Assembly (NCBI GenBank): GCA_020636905.1
Contig: JACJWX010000017.1
Location: 1-59,057, forward strand
Direction: 5' to 3'
From: Actinomycetota bacterium
Lineage (GTDB): Bacteria; Actinomycetota; Thermoleophilia; Miltoncostaeales; Miltoncostaeaceae
DNA: 59,057 nt
How positions within the stretch are numbered: the first letter of the stretch is position 1; each line of letters opens with the position of its first letter. The notes below the pieces were generated by a model, which had not been told where the DNA came from, did no database searches, and saw nothing but the letters and a program-made list of their open reading frames with translations. The position numbers and the translations under genes were made by a program. This document shows positions 38,667 to 47,069 of the stretch, one piece after another.

Positions 38667-41264
38667 CTACCGGAGCATGAACTCCGCCGACTGCCGCGCG
38701 ATGAGCGAACCGTCCGGACCACGGCCGGTCACGCGCAGGCGGAACCGGCCGGGAGGGACGCTGCCACCGCTGGGAAGCCGCCGGGACAGGACGAAACGGT
38801 AGGTCCCGGCCGCCCAGTCGTGACCGGCGCCGACGCCGCTCACCACCAGCGGTACGGACCCGTCGCCGGGCACGAGCAGGACGTTGACGTCGTGAACCGG
38901 TCCGCTCAGCACGCGCTCGCCGGCCCTCGTGAGCCGTCCGACGCGCACCGTCGCCTGTGTGACGCCGTCGGCGGTCACGATCGCGGGGACACCGAGCAGG
39001 CCCGTCTTCCGGGGAACCGGCGCGAAGGTCGCCGCCGGATGGCTGGCGACCACCTCCCCTCCGGCCGCACGCCGTACGGTCACCCGACCGCTCCATCCCC
39101 GACCCCGCAGCGGCAGCTCCACACGGATCGCCGTGTGCGCGCCCGGGGCGACACGGACGGTCCCCGCATTCCAGAGGTCGCGCCCGGTGGATGATTGCAC
39201 CACGACGCGGTAGGTCTCGTCCTCCGCCCCCAGATTCCCCACTGAGACCCGGACGTCGGCCCGGCCCCGGGTCCCCGTTGCGGTCACGATGGGCGGTCTG
39301 ATGACGGCGGCGGCGTCGAGGCTCTCGCTGAGCTGGCCGCCCCCCTGCGCCGACAGGCGCACACCGGGAATGGTGCGGCCCGCCCCCACCAGCAGCGCGC
39401 GCACGTCATCGGCGCTCAGCTCAGGGCGGTCGATCCGCGCCCGGAGCGCGATCGCGGCGGCCTGTGCCGCCGCCGCCGAGGTTCCCGTCATCGTCGCCTG
39501 GCGGGCGGTGCCGTCCGCGGTGGGCGGCCATGCCGTCGTCACCTCGACGGCCGGTGCCACGACGTCCGGCTTCACGCGCCCCGAGGCCGTCGGACCGTTC
39601 GACGAGAACGACGCCACGGCCGGCGGGGCGGGCGCCCGGGACGCGACCTCCAGCATCCCCTCCGAGGCGACGCCCCTGGCGAGCAGTTCCATCAGCGCCT
39701 GCCCCTGTGCGGAGCCCAACCCGACCACGGGCACCACCGGCCCGCCGTCGGCGGTCGCCGCCGGGAAGACGCCCGTCCCGCCCCGGTCCCACACCAGCAC
39801 GCCGATGGCGCCGGCGTTCGCGGCGGCGGCGGCCTTCGCCTGGAGCGTGGCGCCGCCGCGACTGACGAGGACGATCGCGCCGGCGACCGGAAGGCCCGAG
39901 GCCGCGGCGGCCGCGTACTCCGCGGGATCGTTGCCGAAGCCCGGCCCTCCGTCACCCGGAAGCACGACGATCCCCGCGCGGCGCGTCACCGGATCCGGCC
40001 CGATCAGGGGCAGTTCGACGAGATCGGCGTTCGCCGGTCCGACCCGGAGCCGGAGCGTCGCCTGGCGCGGCGACCAGCCGCTCGACATCCCGCCGACGGT
40101 GAGGACGCGATCGGCTGCGGCGGGTTCGCCGACACTCCCCAACCGGGCATAGGTGGGTCCGTCGTTGCCGGCGGGAACCACGACCAGCCCGCCCGCCCGG
40201 GTCGCGCCTTCGGTGGCCAGCGCGACCGGATCCTCTCCGCCTCCGGAGAACCCGCCGGCCAGCCCCATGACCACGACCTCGGCGCCGTCCGCGGGGTCGC
40301 CATCGCCGTCGGGATCCATTGCCCGCTCGAGCGCGGACACCACACGATCGGTCCTGGCGAGCGGACGGGTGGAGCCCGCCACGGAGACTTCGGAGACGAC
40401 CCGGTACGCCAGGAGGCGCGGAATGCGGTGGGGTTCGAGGCCGTCGAGGGCCGGCGAACCGACGATGAGGCTGGCCATCTGCGTGCCGTGCGCCTCCCAC
40501 CGGGGCGCGTCCGCGCCGACGCTGGGGTCGGCGTCGCCGTCGACCAGGTCCGCCCCGCCCAGCACCGGATAGGTGGCGCCCATCCCGCCGCCGAGCTGCG
40601 GAGCCCTCGGATCGATGCCCGTGTCGATGAGCGCAACATGCATCGGGGGTGCCGGCGTGGTGCCGATCGGCGGCGCACCCGCCGACGAGGCGGACGGCTC
40701 GACGCCCTGGACGTCAGCTGCCGCCGGCGACAGGTAGCCGACGGGCACGACGCGCCGCACGCCGGGAATCTCGGCCACCGCGTCGGCCCGGCCGGCGGGA
40801 ACGCTCACCGCCGCCCCGGCGACCACCACGCGCCAGGTGGCGGTGACCTGGCCGCCCAGGTCGGCCACCGCGGGCCTGAGGCGCTCGATCCGGCGATCGA
40901 TCTCGGCGCTTCGCGTTCCGCGCTCATCCGGGGAACGCCACGCGGTCCCGGGTCCGTCGAGCAGCACGATGAGGTCCTCGGTGTCCCCCGGATCCGGTGC
41001 CGCCGGAGCGCGGTGCGCGCCGAGGGCGTCGGCCCAGGCGTCGGATGCGGCCAGGCCCGCCGCCTGGGCGCTGACCGACGGCGACCCGGCCACGAGCGCC
41101 GGTTGCGGCGGCGCCTGGGCGTGCGCGCCCATGCCGGCGGCGAGCGCTCCGAGGCCGCCGATGCCGACGAGGGCCCGCACCCCCGGGCGTCGCCGGGTTC
41201 GAACGAGCCCGCGCGGCGTGAACGTCGACCGGGACGGCCGGTGCCTGTCGAACGGGTTCATCAT
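38667..41264 (-). CDS. Secreted subtilisin-like serine protease with PA insert
   Basis: The 865-residue preproprotein has a basic N-terminus and signal helix (about 30-48), an inhibitor-like propeptide (about 96-178), and an S8 catalytic domain with D214 (ALIDTGID), H259 (EAHGTQMASLI), oxyanion N367 (VPAGNDG) and S596 (TGTSAAAAQ). A protease-associated insert (about 430-540) separates the last two. Beta-rich modules (about 665-865) complete it, with no sortase anchor. It is predicted to work outside the cell. Its ATG overlaps the tsaD stop (ATGA), so this secreted protease is translated from the t6A operon, an odd pairing. Confidence 0.92.
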   Translation of the reverse strand: MMNPFDRHRPSRSTFTPRGLVRTRRRPGVRALVGIGGLGALAAGMGAHAQAPPQPALVAGSPSVSAQAAGLAASDAWADALGAHRAPAAPDPGDTEDLIVLLDGPGTAWRSPDERGTRSAEIDRRIERLRPAVADLGGQVTATWRVVVAGAAVSVPAGRADAVAEIPGVRRVVPVGYLSPAAADVQGVEPSASSAGAPPIGTTPAPPMHVALIDTGIDPRAPQLGGGMGATYPVLGGADLVDGDADPSVGADAPRWEAHGTQMASLIVGSPALDGLEPHRIPRLLAYRVVSEVSVAGSTRPLARTDRVVSALERAMDPDGDGDPADGAEVVVMGLAGGFSGGGEDPVALATEGATRAGGLVVVPAGNDGPTYARLGSVGEPAAADRVLTVGGMSSGWSPRQATLRLRVGPANADLVELPLIGPDPVTRRAGIVVLPGDGGPGFGNDPAEYAAAAASGLPVAGAIVLVSRGGATLQAKAAAAANAGAIGVLVWDRGGTGVFPAATADGGPVVPVVGLGSAQGQALMELLARGVASEGMLEVASRAPAPPAVASFSSNGPTASGRVKPDVVAPAVEVTTAWPPTADGTARQATMTGTSAAAAQAAAIALRARIDRPELSADDVRALLVGAGRTIPGVRLSAQGGGQLSESLDAAAVIRPPIVTATGTRGRADVRVSVGNLGAEDETYRVVVQSSTGRDLWNAGTVRVAPGAHTAIRVELPLRGRGWSGRVTVRRAAGGEVVASHPAATFAPVPRKTGLLGVPAIVTADGVTQATVRVGRLTRAGERVLSGPVHDVNVLLVPGDGSVPLVVSGVGAGHDWAAGTYRFVLSRRLPSGGSVPPGRFRLRVTGRGPDGSLIARQSAEFMLR

Positions 41265-42280
41265 GCGGCGATCCCCCCCGGTGGCGCGGTCGGCATGGCG
41301 TCCACGGCGAGATAGTCCGGCCAGGGTGTCATCGGGGTGAATTGCGCGGCGGCGCCGATCATGGCCGCATTGTCGGTGCAGAGCGACCGGTCCGGAAGGG
41401 CCACGGCCAAACCGTGACGTTCGGCGCCCTCCTCCACCAGCTCACGGAGGCGTCCGTTCGCGGCGACGCCGCCGCCGATGGCCACGGTCTGCACACCGTG
41501 TTCGCGAGCGGCATCGACGAGCCGGTCCGCGAGCGGGCGGACGATCGCCTCCTGATAGGAGGCCGCGAGGTCGGCTCGCGTCGCGTCGTCGGGGTCTCCG
41601 AGATCCTGGATCCGGTACCGCAGCGACGTCTTGACGCCGGCGAAGCTGAAGTCGCGCGTGTCGGCACCGCCCAGGGCGATCGGGAACTCGTGTGCGTCGC
41701 GACGCCCGGAGGCCGACAGCCGCTCGAGGGCCGGCCCACCGGGATACTCCAGGCCGAGCATCCGCGCGCCCTTGTCGAGTGCCTCGCCGGCCGCGTCGTC
41801 GATGGTCTGCCCCAGCAATTCGGGGCTCCCGAGGTCGCGCACGAGGTCGAGCCGTGTGTGCCCCCCCGAGGCGATGAGGCTCACGAAGGGTGGATCCACC
41901 GAGAGTGGCGCCAGCCACACCGCGGCGATGTGCCCCATGATGTGATCGACGCTGATGAGCGGGAGGCCGCGTGCGTACGCCAGGCTCTTCGCGGTGGCGA
42001 CCCCCACCAGCAGAGCGCCGATCAGGCCGGGCCGCTGGGTGACGGCGATCGCTTCGACGTCGTCGAACCCGATGCCCGCATCGGCCAGCGCCCGGTCGAC
42101 GACCGCGTTGACCGTGCCCAGATGGTGGCGCGCCGCCACCTCGGGCACCACGCCGCCGTACGGGGCGTGAAGGGTCGCCTGGGACGCGACGACCGACGAC
42201 CGGATGTCGCGCCCGTGGATGACCGCGGCAGCGGTCTCGTCGCAGGACGTCTCGATGGCCAGCACGTTCCCGCGGATCAT
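41261..42280 (-). CDS. tsaD: tRNA t6A transferase TsaD
   Basis: TsaD transfers the threonylcarbamoyl group to A37 of ANN-decoding tRNAs with TsaB and TsaE. The 339-residue ASKHA-fold protein has AIETSCDETAAAV, the iron-binding HIMGH motif, LIASGGHTRL, FSFAGVKTSLRY, AIGGGVAANGRLRE and CTDNAAMIGAA. ATG 42280 overlaps the rimI stop by 4 nt and is preferred to the longer frame, which is Arg-rich. Fourth gene of udg-tsaE-tsaB-rimI-tsaD... (fifth if udg is counted). Confidence 0.97.
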   Translation of the reverse strand: MIRGNVLAIETSCDETAAAVIHGRDIRSSVVASQATLHAPYGGVVPEVAARHHLGTVNAVVDRALADAGIGFDDVEAIAVTQRPGLIGALLVGVATAKSLAYARGLPLISVDHIMGHIAAVWLAPLSVDPPFVSLIASGGHTRLDLVRDLGSPELLGQTIDDAAGEALDKGARMLGLEYPGGPALERLSASGRRDAHEFPIALGGADTRDFSFAGVKTSLRYRIQDLGDPDDATRADLAASYQEAIVRPLADRLVDAAREHGVQTVAIGGGVAANGRLRELVEEGAERHGLAVALPDRSLCTDNAAMIGAAAQFTPMTPWPDYLAVDAMPTAPPGGIAA

Positions 42281-42780
42281 CGGTCGGCCGCCTCGTGGGC
42301 GTCTTCCGGCACGCCGCGCCGCCACATGATGAGCGCATCCTCACCGTTGTCGGAGTAGTACCCGCGACGGATCCCGTGGTCCACGAACCCGAGCGCGCGG
42401 TAGAGCTGGATGGCCGCGGCATTGGAGACCCGCACCTCGAGGGTGAAACCGAGATTGTCGGCGCCCGCCCGCTCGAAGAGCGACACCATCAGGGCGCGCC
42501 CGTATCCGCGGCGGCGACGGTCGGGCCTGACCGCGATGTTCAGCACGTGCCAGACATCCGCGTACCGGGACGCGAGGACGTACCCGACCACCTCGTGCTC
42601 ACCTTCCGCCATCGCGAGGTCGATCGTGCCCGCGCGCCCGAGCTCCGCCATCAGCAGGTGCCGCGGCCAGGGGGTCGCCGACGTGGCTTCGTCGATCGCC
42701 ATGATCTGGGTGACGTCCCGTGCCCGCACCGGCCGGACCTTGACCGATTGGGACGTTTCCCGGGTGCCCCGCGGGCTCAT
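42277..42780 (-). CDS. rimI: Ribosomal protein bS18-alanine N-acetyltransferase RimI
   Basis: RimI acetylates the N-terminus of ribosomal protein S18. The 167-residue GNAT protein has VRPVRARDVTQIMAIDEATSATPWPRHLL, LNIAVRPDRRRRGYGRALMVSL (acetyl-CoA loop) and LEVRVSNAAAIQLYRALGF, close to RimI. It lies between tsaB and tsaD with ATGA overlaps on both sides, the usual position of rimI in bacterial t6A operons. Confidence 0.93.
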   Translation of the reverse strand: MSPRGTRETSQSVKVRPVRARDVTQIMAIDEATSATPWPRHLLMAELGRAGTIDLAMAEGEHEVVGYVLASRYADVWHVLNIAVRPDRRRRGYGRALMVSLFERAGADNLGFTLEVRVSNAAAIQLYRALGFVDHGIRRGYYSDNGEDALIMWRRGVPEDAHEAADR

Positions 42781-43466
42781 CCGACACCTCCCCCTGCGAG
42801 GGCGGCGCGCCGGTTGACCTCGGCGTCGGGAAGGCGCGCGTACAGCGGCGTCACGGGCCGTTCACCGCCGTGGTCGACGCGCTGCACGAGATGAGACGCG
42901 CCGACGCGGTGCAGCGGAGAACGGAGACCGGGCACGATCGCCCTCGACGGCAGCGCGGCCACCCGTGTGCCGGTCCCGACGCACAGGACCGGCTCGTCAC
43001 CGTCCGGCAGGTGGCCCGCCAGATCGTCGACGGGCACCGCGACCGGCGCCATCAGCTCGTCCAGTCCTCCGTCGGCTCCGACCCTGTAGCACGCGGTGAA
43101 CACCTCGCGGCGACGGGCGTCGGTCATGGGCATCACCAGGCCGCCCTCGGCGACGCCGGCGGCCGCCGCGGCGAGGCCTTCGAGCGAGACGACGCCGACC
43201 ACGGGCACGTCGAGCGCCTGGCCGAGGCCCAGCGCGGTGGCGATCCCGATCCGCAGCCCGGTGAACCCTCCCGGGCCGACGCCCACCACGATGCGGCCGA
43301 CGTCGGTGACGGACACGCCGGCGGCGCTCAGCGCGTGGTGCGCGCCTTCGAGCACCCGCCGACCGGCGGATGGACTGGAATCACCCCACAGCTCGGCAAG
43401 GACCGCCTCGTCATGTGTCACCGCCACGCTCGGTTGCGGCGTGGACGTATCGATCGCGAAGGTCAC
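42777..43466 (-). CDS. tsaB: tRNA t6A protein TsaB
   Basis: TsaB is the catalytically silent TsaD paralogue that scaffolds the t6A complex. The 229-residue protein begins VTFAIDTSTPQPSVAV and has VVGVGPGGFTGLRIGIATALGL and the later MTDARRREVFTACY. GTG 43466 is taken as start; a TTG one codon upstream is also possible. It begins 56 nt inside tsaE, in another frame, an unusually long overlap. Its last bases overlap rimI by 4 nt. Confidence 0.94.
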   Translation of the reverse strand: MTFAIDTSTPQPSVAVTHDEAVLAELWGDSSPSAGRRVLEGAHHALSAAGVSVTDVGRIVVGVGPGGFTGLRIGIATALGLGQALDVPVVGVVSLEGLAAAAAGVAEGGLVMPMTDARRREVFTACYRVGADGGLDELMAPVAVPVDDLAGHLPDGDEPVLCVGTGTRVAALPSRAIVPGLRSPLHRVGASHLVQRVDHGGERPVTPLYARLPDAEVNRRAALAGGGVG

Positions 43467-43923
43467 CAAGGTGTCGTTCCAGGTCAGTCAGGCGCGAAGG
43501 CCGAGAGGTGAAACGTAGCAACCGCTCTCGGCTGTCCAGGATCTCGATGGTGATCGCCATCTGCGCCGGCGGCAACCCCGCTGACAGGGCGTCCGGCCAC
43601 TCCACCATCGTCACGGCGTCAGGGGCGTCGTCCAGCAGCAATCCGAGCTCCTCGTCATCGGCGCCCGACAAGCGGTAGGCGTCGATGTGGAGCAGGGGGT
43701 GTCGGCCCTGATAGCGCTGGGCCAGAAGGTAGGTCGGACTCACGATCGGGTCGGCGATGCCGAGGCCCCGCGCCACCGCGCGGACGAGCGTGGTCTTGCC
43801 GGCGCCGACCTCGCCACGGAGCAGCACCAGGTCACCGCGTGCGAGCACCTCGGCGAGCGCCCGCCCGAGCATGGCCGTCTCGTCGAGGGTCCTCAGGGTC
43901 ATCGACCCGTGCGCCGCGTCCAT
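43411..43923 (-). CDS. tsaE: tRNA t6A ATPase TsaE
   Basis: TsaE is the ATPase that resets the TsaBD complex. The 170-residue P-loop protein has LLRGEVGAGKTTLVRAVARGLG, SPTYLLAQRY, HIDAYRLSGADDEELG and MVEWPD. Its ATG at 43923 shares a base with the glycosylase stop (TGATG). The C-terminal 18 or so residues are encoded within the overlap with tsaB, which suggests that the tail is dispensable or that translation of the two is tightly coupled. An ATG at 43902 is an alternative start. Confidence 0.93.
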   Translation of the reverse strand: MDAAHGSMTLRTLDETAMLGRALAEVLARGDLVLLRGEVGAGKTTLVRAVARGLGIADPIVSPTYLLAQRYQGRHPLLHIDAYRLSGADDEELGLLLDDAPDAVTMVEWPDALSAGLPPAQMAITIEILDSRERLLRFTSRPSRLTDLERHLGDLRDRYVHAATERGGDT

Positions 43924-44639
43924 CAGAACAATCCGAGTTGTTCCGAGGTGTCCGGTGGAGGCGCCGCGGGGACGGTCGGTTCGGGTGGTCGCGGCGCGTC
44001 GACGGACGGCACCGCCGGAGCCGCACCCCGCTCGCGGAGTTCGCCGGCGGTGCCGATCAGTTCCGGGATGCGGTCCATGTCGGTCTCGAGGGTCGCCCGC
44101 ATCGCCGGGGTGTAGAGGGCCGCCGCGGGATGGAACAACGGGTACAGCAGCGTCGGAACGCCCCTGATCTCCAACGGGAGTTCGCAGCCGTGGACCCGCG
44201 AGATGCTGTCCGGCCGCCCCGAGAGCAGGCGCGTCGCGAAGTTGCCGAGGGAACAGACGAGCATCGGCTGAATGATGGCGACCTGCCGGAAGAGGTGCGG
44301 TTCGCACGCCTCGATCTCGCGTGCCGTCGGGTTGCGGTTGCCCGGCGGCCGGCACTTGAGGACGTTGGCGATGAAGACGTCGTCGCGGGCCAGGCCGATG
44401 CGTTCGAGAAGCTCGTCGAGCAACCGTCCGGCCTGCCCGACGAACGGGACGCCCTGGCGGTCCTCGTGGTAGCCGGGGGCCTCACCCACGAACATCACCC
44501 TGGCGTCGGGGTTGCCGCTCCCGGCCACGACGGTGGTCCGCCCCTCGGCAAGGGGGCATTTGGTACATCCGAGCACGTGCTCGGCGTGGTACGCGGCGAG
44601 CGCTTCGGCGTGGCCGGTGGGGCGATCCGATGGCTCCAT
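43923..44639 (-). CDS. Iron-sulfur uracil-DNA glycosylase (family 4 type)
   Basis: The 238-residue enzyme removes uracil from DNA. It has four cluster cysteines C25, C28 (CTKC), C96 (NVLKCRPPGNRNP) and C112 (EACEPHL), motif A GEAPGYHEDRQGVPFVG and motif B LFHPAA. After a disordered Pro/Ala linker (about 200-228) the protein ends exactly in QLGLF (234-238), which matches the beta sliding-clamp-binding pentamer. TAGGTT lies 7 nt before ATG 44639. It heads the operon with tsaE, tsaB, rimI, tsaD and the subtilase. Confidence 0.92.
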   Translation of the reverse strand: MEPSDRPTGHAEALAAYHAEHVLGCTKCPLAEGRTTVVAGSGNPDARVMFVGEAPGYHEDRQGVPFVGQAGRLLDELLERIGLARDDVFIANVLKCRPPGNRNPTAREIEACEPHLFRQVAIIQPMLVCSLGNFATRLLSGRPDSISRVHGCELPLEIRGVPTLLYPLFHPAAALYTPAMRATLETDMDRIPELIGTAGELRERGAAPAVPSVDAPRPPEPTVPAAPPPDTSEQLGLF

Positions 44640-44646
44640 CGAGCGC

Positions 44647-44652
44647 AACCTA
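44647..44652 (-). promoter_or_regulatory. Putative -10 (TAGGTT) of udg-tsaEB-rimI-tsaD operon
   Basis: TAGGTT on the minus strand ends 7 nt before the ATG at 44639. The 221-bp divergent gap to panC also holds TACGGT near 44725 and two small hairpins (TCCGCA...TGCGGA; CGCACC-CC-GGTGCG) that would lie in the panC leader. Confidence 0.35.
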
Positions 44653-44860
44653 TCCGGCGCGACGGACGGCCAGCATTCGGTCAAGTTCCTCGCCGGGGGT
44701 GGCGTTCGCGCGAGTCCCGGTGGTACGGTGCCTCTGCCGATTCGATCCGCCCGGCATCCGCACAGAATGCGGAGTTGGAGCCACGATTCGAGTCGGTGGC
44801 CGCACCCCGGTGCGTCCCCAGATTGATCTCTCCGACACCGGGTTCCGGTGGAGGTGCCGC

Positions 44861-45766
44861 ATGTCCGAGCACGTGTCAGATCGCACCCCCGTGGCGACGC
44901 CTTCGCGGCCGGCCACGACGGTGGTTCGCACCGTCGCCGACGTCCGTGCCGCCGCCGACGCGCTTCGTGCCGAGGGTAGCGGCGTCGCCCTGGTACCGAC
45001 GATGGGCGCCCTTCACGACGGACACCTGGAGCTGGTCCGCCGGGCCGCCCGGGACGGACACGCCCCAATCGTGAGCATCTTCGTGAACCCGACCCAGTTC
45101 GCGGCCGGCGAGGATCTCAGCAGCTATCCCCGCCGTGAGGCCCGGGACGTCGACCTCGCGGGCACCGCCGGCGCGCGGGCGGTCTTCGCCCCGGACGTCG
45201 ACGAGGTGTACCCGGAAGGGTTCGCCACCACCGTCAGCGTCGCGGGTCCCGCGGAGGGGCTCGAGGGCGCCTCACGGCCGACGCACTTCGCCGGCGTGGC
45301 GACGGTGGTCGCCAAGCTGCTGCTCATGGTGCGTCCCGACCGGGTCGTCTTCGGCCAGAAGGACGCCCAGCAGGTGGCCGTGATCCGCCGCATGATGCGC
45401 GACCTCCACCTGGACGACATCGAGTTCGTCGTCGTTCCCACCGTTCGTGAGCGGGACGGGCTCGCCATGAGCAGTCGCAACGCCTACCTGAGCGACACGG
45501 AGCGTCAGGTGGCGCTGGCGCTCTCACGCGGGCTTGCGGACGCCGCCGACCGGGCTACCGCCGGAGAACGGGATGGGCGAACGCTCGAAGACGCGGCCAT
45601 GGAGACCATGCGGTCCGTGGCCGGCGTCGAACCCGAGTACGCCGCGCTCGTCGACCCGGACACCTTTCAACGCGTTCCCACTCTGGTCGGCCCCGCCACG
45701 CTCTGCGTCGCGGCACGGGTCGGCCCCGCACGACTGATCGACAACGCAGTGATCCCCATCAACTGA
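44861..45766 (+). CDS. panC: Pantothenate synthetase
   Basis: PanC joins pantoate and beta-alanine with ATP. The 301-residue protein has PTMGALHDGHLELVR (46-60, HIGH-type nucleotide site), VSIFVNPTQFAAGEDLSSYPR, RPTHFAGVATVVAKLL, VFGQKDAQQ and AMSSRNAYLS. ATG 44861 follows GGAGG by 6 nt; the upstream extension of the frame is rejected. First gene of panC-panD-panB, 17 nt before panD. Confidence 0.96.
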   Translation: MSEHVSDRTPVATPSRPATTVVRTVADVRAAADALRAEGSGVALVPTMGALHDGHLELVRRAARDGHAPIVSIFVNPTQFAAGEDLSSYPRREARDVDLAGTAGARAVFAPDVDEVYPEGFATTVSVAGPAEGLEGASRPTHFAGVATVVAKLLLMVRPDRVVFGQKDAQQVAVIRRMMRDLHLDDIEFVVVPTVRERDGLAMSSRNAYLSDTERQVALALSRGLADAADRATAGERDGRTLEDAAMETMRSVAGVEPEYAALVDPDTFQRVPTLVGPATLCVAARVGPARLIDNAVIPIN

Positions 45767-45783
45767 CCCACCGGAGGGCCCAG

Positions 45784-46191
45784 GTGCCACCGATCTCCCG
45801 CACCATGTTGAAGAGCAAGATCCACCGCGCGACCATCACCGACGCGAACCTGCACTACGTCGGGAGCGTCACGGTCGACAAGGATCTGCTCGATGCGGCA
45901 GACATCCTCCCCCACGAGCTGGTCCACATCGTCGACATCAACAACGGCGCGCGGTTCGAGACCTACGCCATCGAGGGGCCCCGCGGTTCGGGTGTCGTCT
46001 GTCTGAACGGCGCGGCCGCACGTCTCGTGCAACCGGACGATCTCGTCATCATCATCTCCTACGCGGAGTACGCGCAGGAGGACCTGGCCGACCATGAGCC
46101 GATCGTGGTCCACGTCGACCAGGACAACCGGCAGATCAACGACATCGTCTCCACTCCCGAGGCCGTCCCGGCCTCCTGGCAGGAGGGCTGA
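45784..46191 (+). CDS. panD: Aspartate 1-decarboxylase (pyruvoyl enzyme)
   Basis: PanD makes beta-alanine from aspartate for PanC. The 135-residue precursor has the self-cleavage site G27-S28 in HYVGSVTVD, where Ser becomes the pyruvoyl cofactor, plus KIHRATIT and the later NGARFETYAI and LVIIISYAEY. The start is GTG 45784, with GGAGGG 4-9 nt upstream. The proenzyme may need a PanZ-like maturation factor in some bacteria; none is adjacent. Confidence 0.96.
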   Translation: MPPISRTMLKSKIHRATITDANLHYVGSVTVDKDLLDAADILPHELVHIVDINNGARFETYAIEGPRGSGVVCLNGAAARLVQPDDLVIIISYAEYAQEDLADHEPIVVHVDQDNRQINDIVSTPEAVPASWQEG

Positions 46192-46193
46192 TC

Positions 46194-46997
46194 ATGTACG
46201 GACCCGGCGATCACAACCCGCTGTCGCCGGCGCGTACCGGTCGCACCGCGACCGACATCGCGGCGAGCAAGGGTGAGCGCCGCCTGGCGATGCTCACCGC
46301 CTATGACTACCCCACCGCGCTCGCGCTCGACGGATGCGGCCTCGACCTCATCCTGGTGGGTGACAGCCTCGGCGAGGTCGAGCTCGGTTTCCCCAGCACC
46401 CGCGACGTCTCGGTGGAGATGATGTGCCACCACATCCGGGCGGTGGCCCACGGGGCGACGCGCACGCACATCGTGGGTGACATGCCCGCCGACAGCTACC
46501 GGACCCCGGATGAAGCCGTCGCCACGGCGACGCGCCTCGTCGAGGCCGGCGCCGATTCGGTCAAGCTCGAGGGTGCGATGGTCCCCGAGGTCCTGGCGAT
46601 CATCGATGCGGGGATCCCGGTGATGGGCCACGTCGGGCTGCTTCCCCAGACGCACGAGGAACGCCGCCGCAGGGGCAAGACCCCTGAAGAGGCCGAGGCC
46701 ATCAACGCCGACGCCATCGCCCTCGCCGAGGCCGGCTGCTACGCGATCGTGATCGAGGCGGTCGACCCGGAGGTGTCCGGACGGATCACCGCCGCCGTCG
46801 GTGTGCCGACGATCGGTATCGCGGCCGGCGCGGAAACCGACGGCCAGGTCCTCGTCTCGACGGATCTCATCGGGCAGCTTCCCGAACCGCCGCGGTTCGT
46901 CACGCCGAAGGCGAACGTCTTCCAGACCGTCATCGACGCGGGCGTCGCCTTCGCCCGCGAGGTGCGCGGCGAGGTGCCGGCGGGCACCCGGAGCTAG
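46194..46997 (+). CDS. panB: Ketopantoate hydroxymethyltransferase
   Basis: PanB forms ketopantoate from alpha-ketoisovalerate and methylenetetrahydrofolate. The 267-residue barrel has MLTAYDYPTALAL, LVGDSLGEVELG (metal-binding Asp), VEAGADSVKLEG, MGHVGLLPQ and GIAAGAETDGQVLV. ATG 46194 lies 2 nt past the panD stop with AGGAGGG in the panD end. panE is absent; ketopantoate reduction must be encoded elsewhere. A strong hairpin follows. Confidence 0.96.
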   Translation: MYGPGDHNPLSPARTGRTATDIAASKGERRLAMLTAYDYPTALALDGCGLDLILVGDSLGEVELGFPSTRDVSVEMMCHHIRAVAHGATRTHIVGDMPADSYRTPDEAVATATRLVEAGADSVKLEGAMVPEVLAIIDAGIPVMGHVGLLPQTHEERRRRGKTPEEAEAINADAIALAEAGCYAIVIEAVDPEVSGRITAAVGVPTIGIAAGAETDGQVLVSTDLIGQLPEPPRFVTPKANVFQTVIDAGVAFAREVRGEVPAGTRS

Positions 46998-47025
46998 CTC
47001 CTCCCGGATCGGGAACCGAAGGAAC

Positions 47026-47064
47026 CGATCGTGGGTGTGGCCGTCGCGGCCACACCCACGATCG
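47026..47064. terminator. Perfect 18-bp bidirectional hairpin between panB and fumC
   Basis: The arms 47026-47043 (CGATCGTGGGTGTGGCCG) and 47047-47064 are exact complements around a TCG loop. It stands alone in the 72-bp convergent gap. No T-tract follows on either strand. Confidence 0.8.
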
Positions 47065-47069
47065 AGGGA

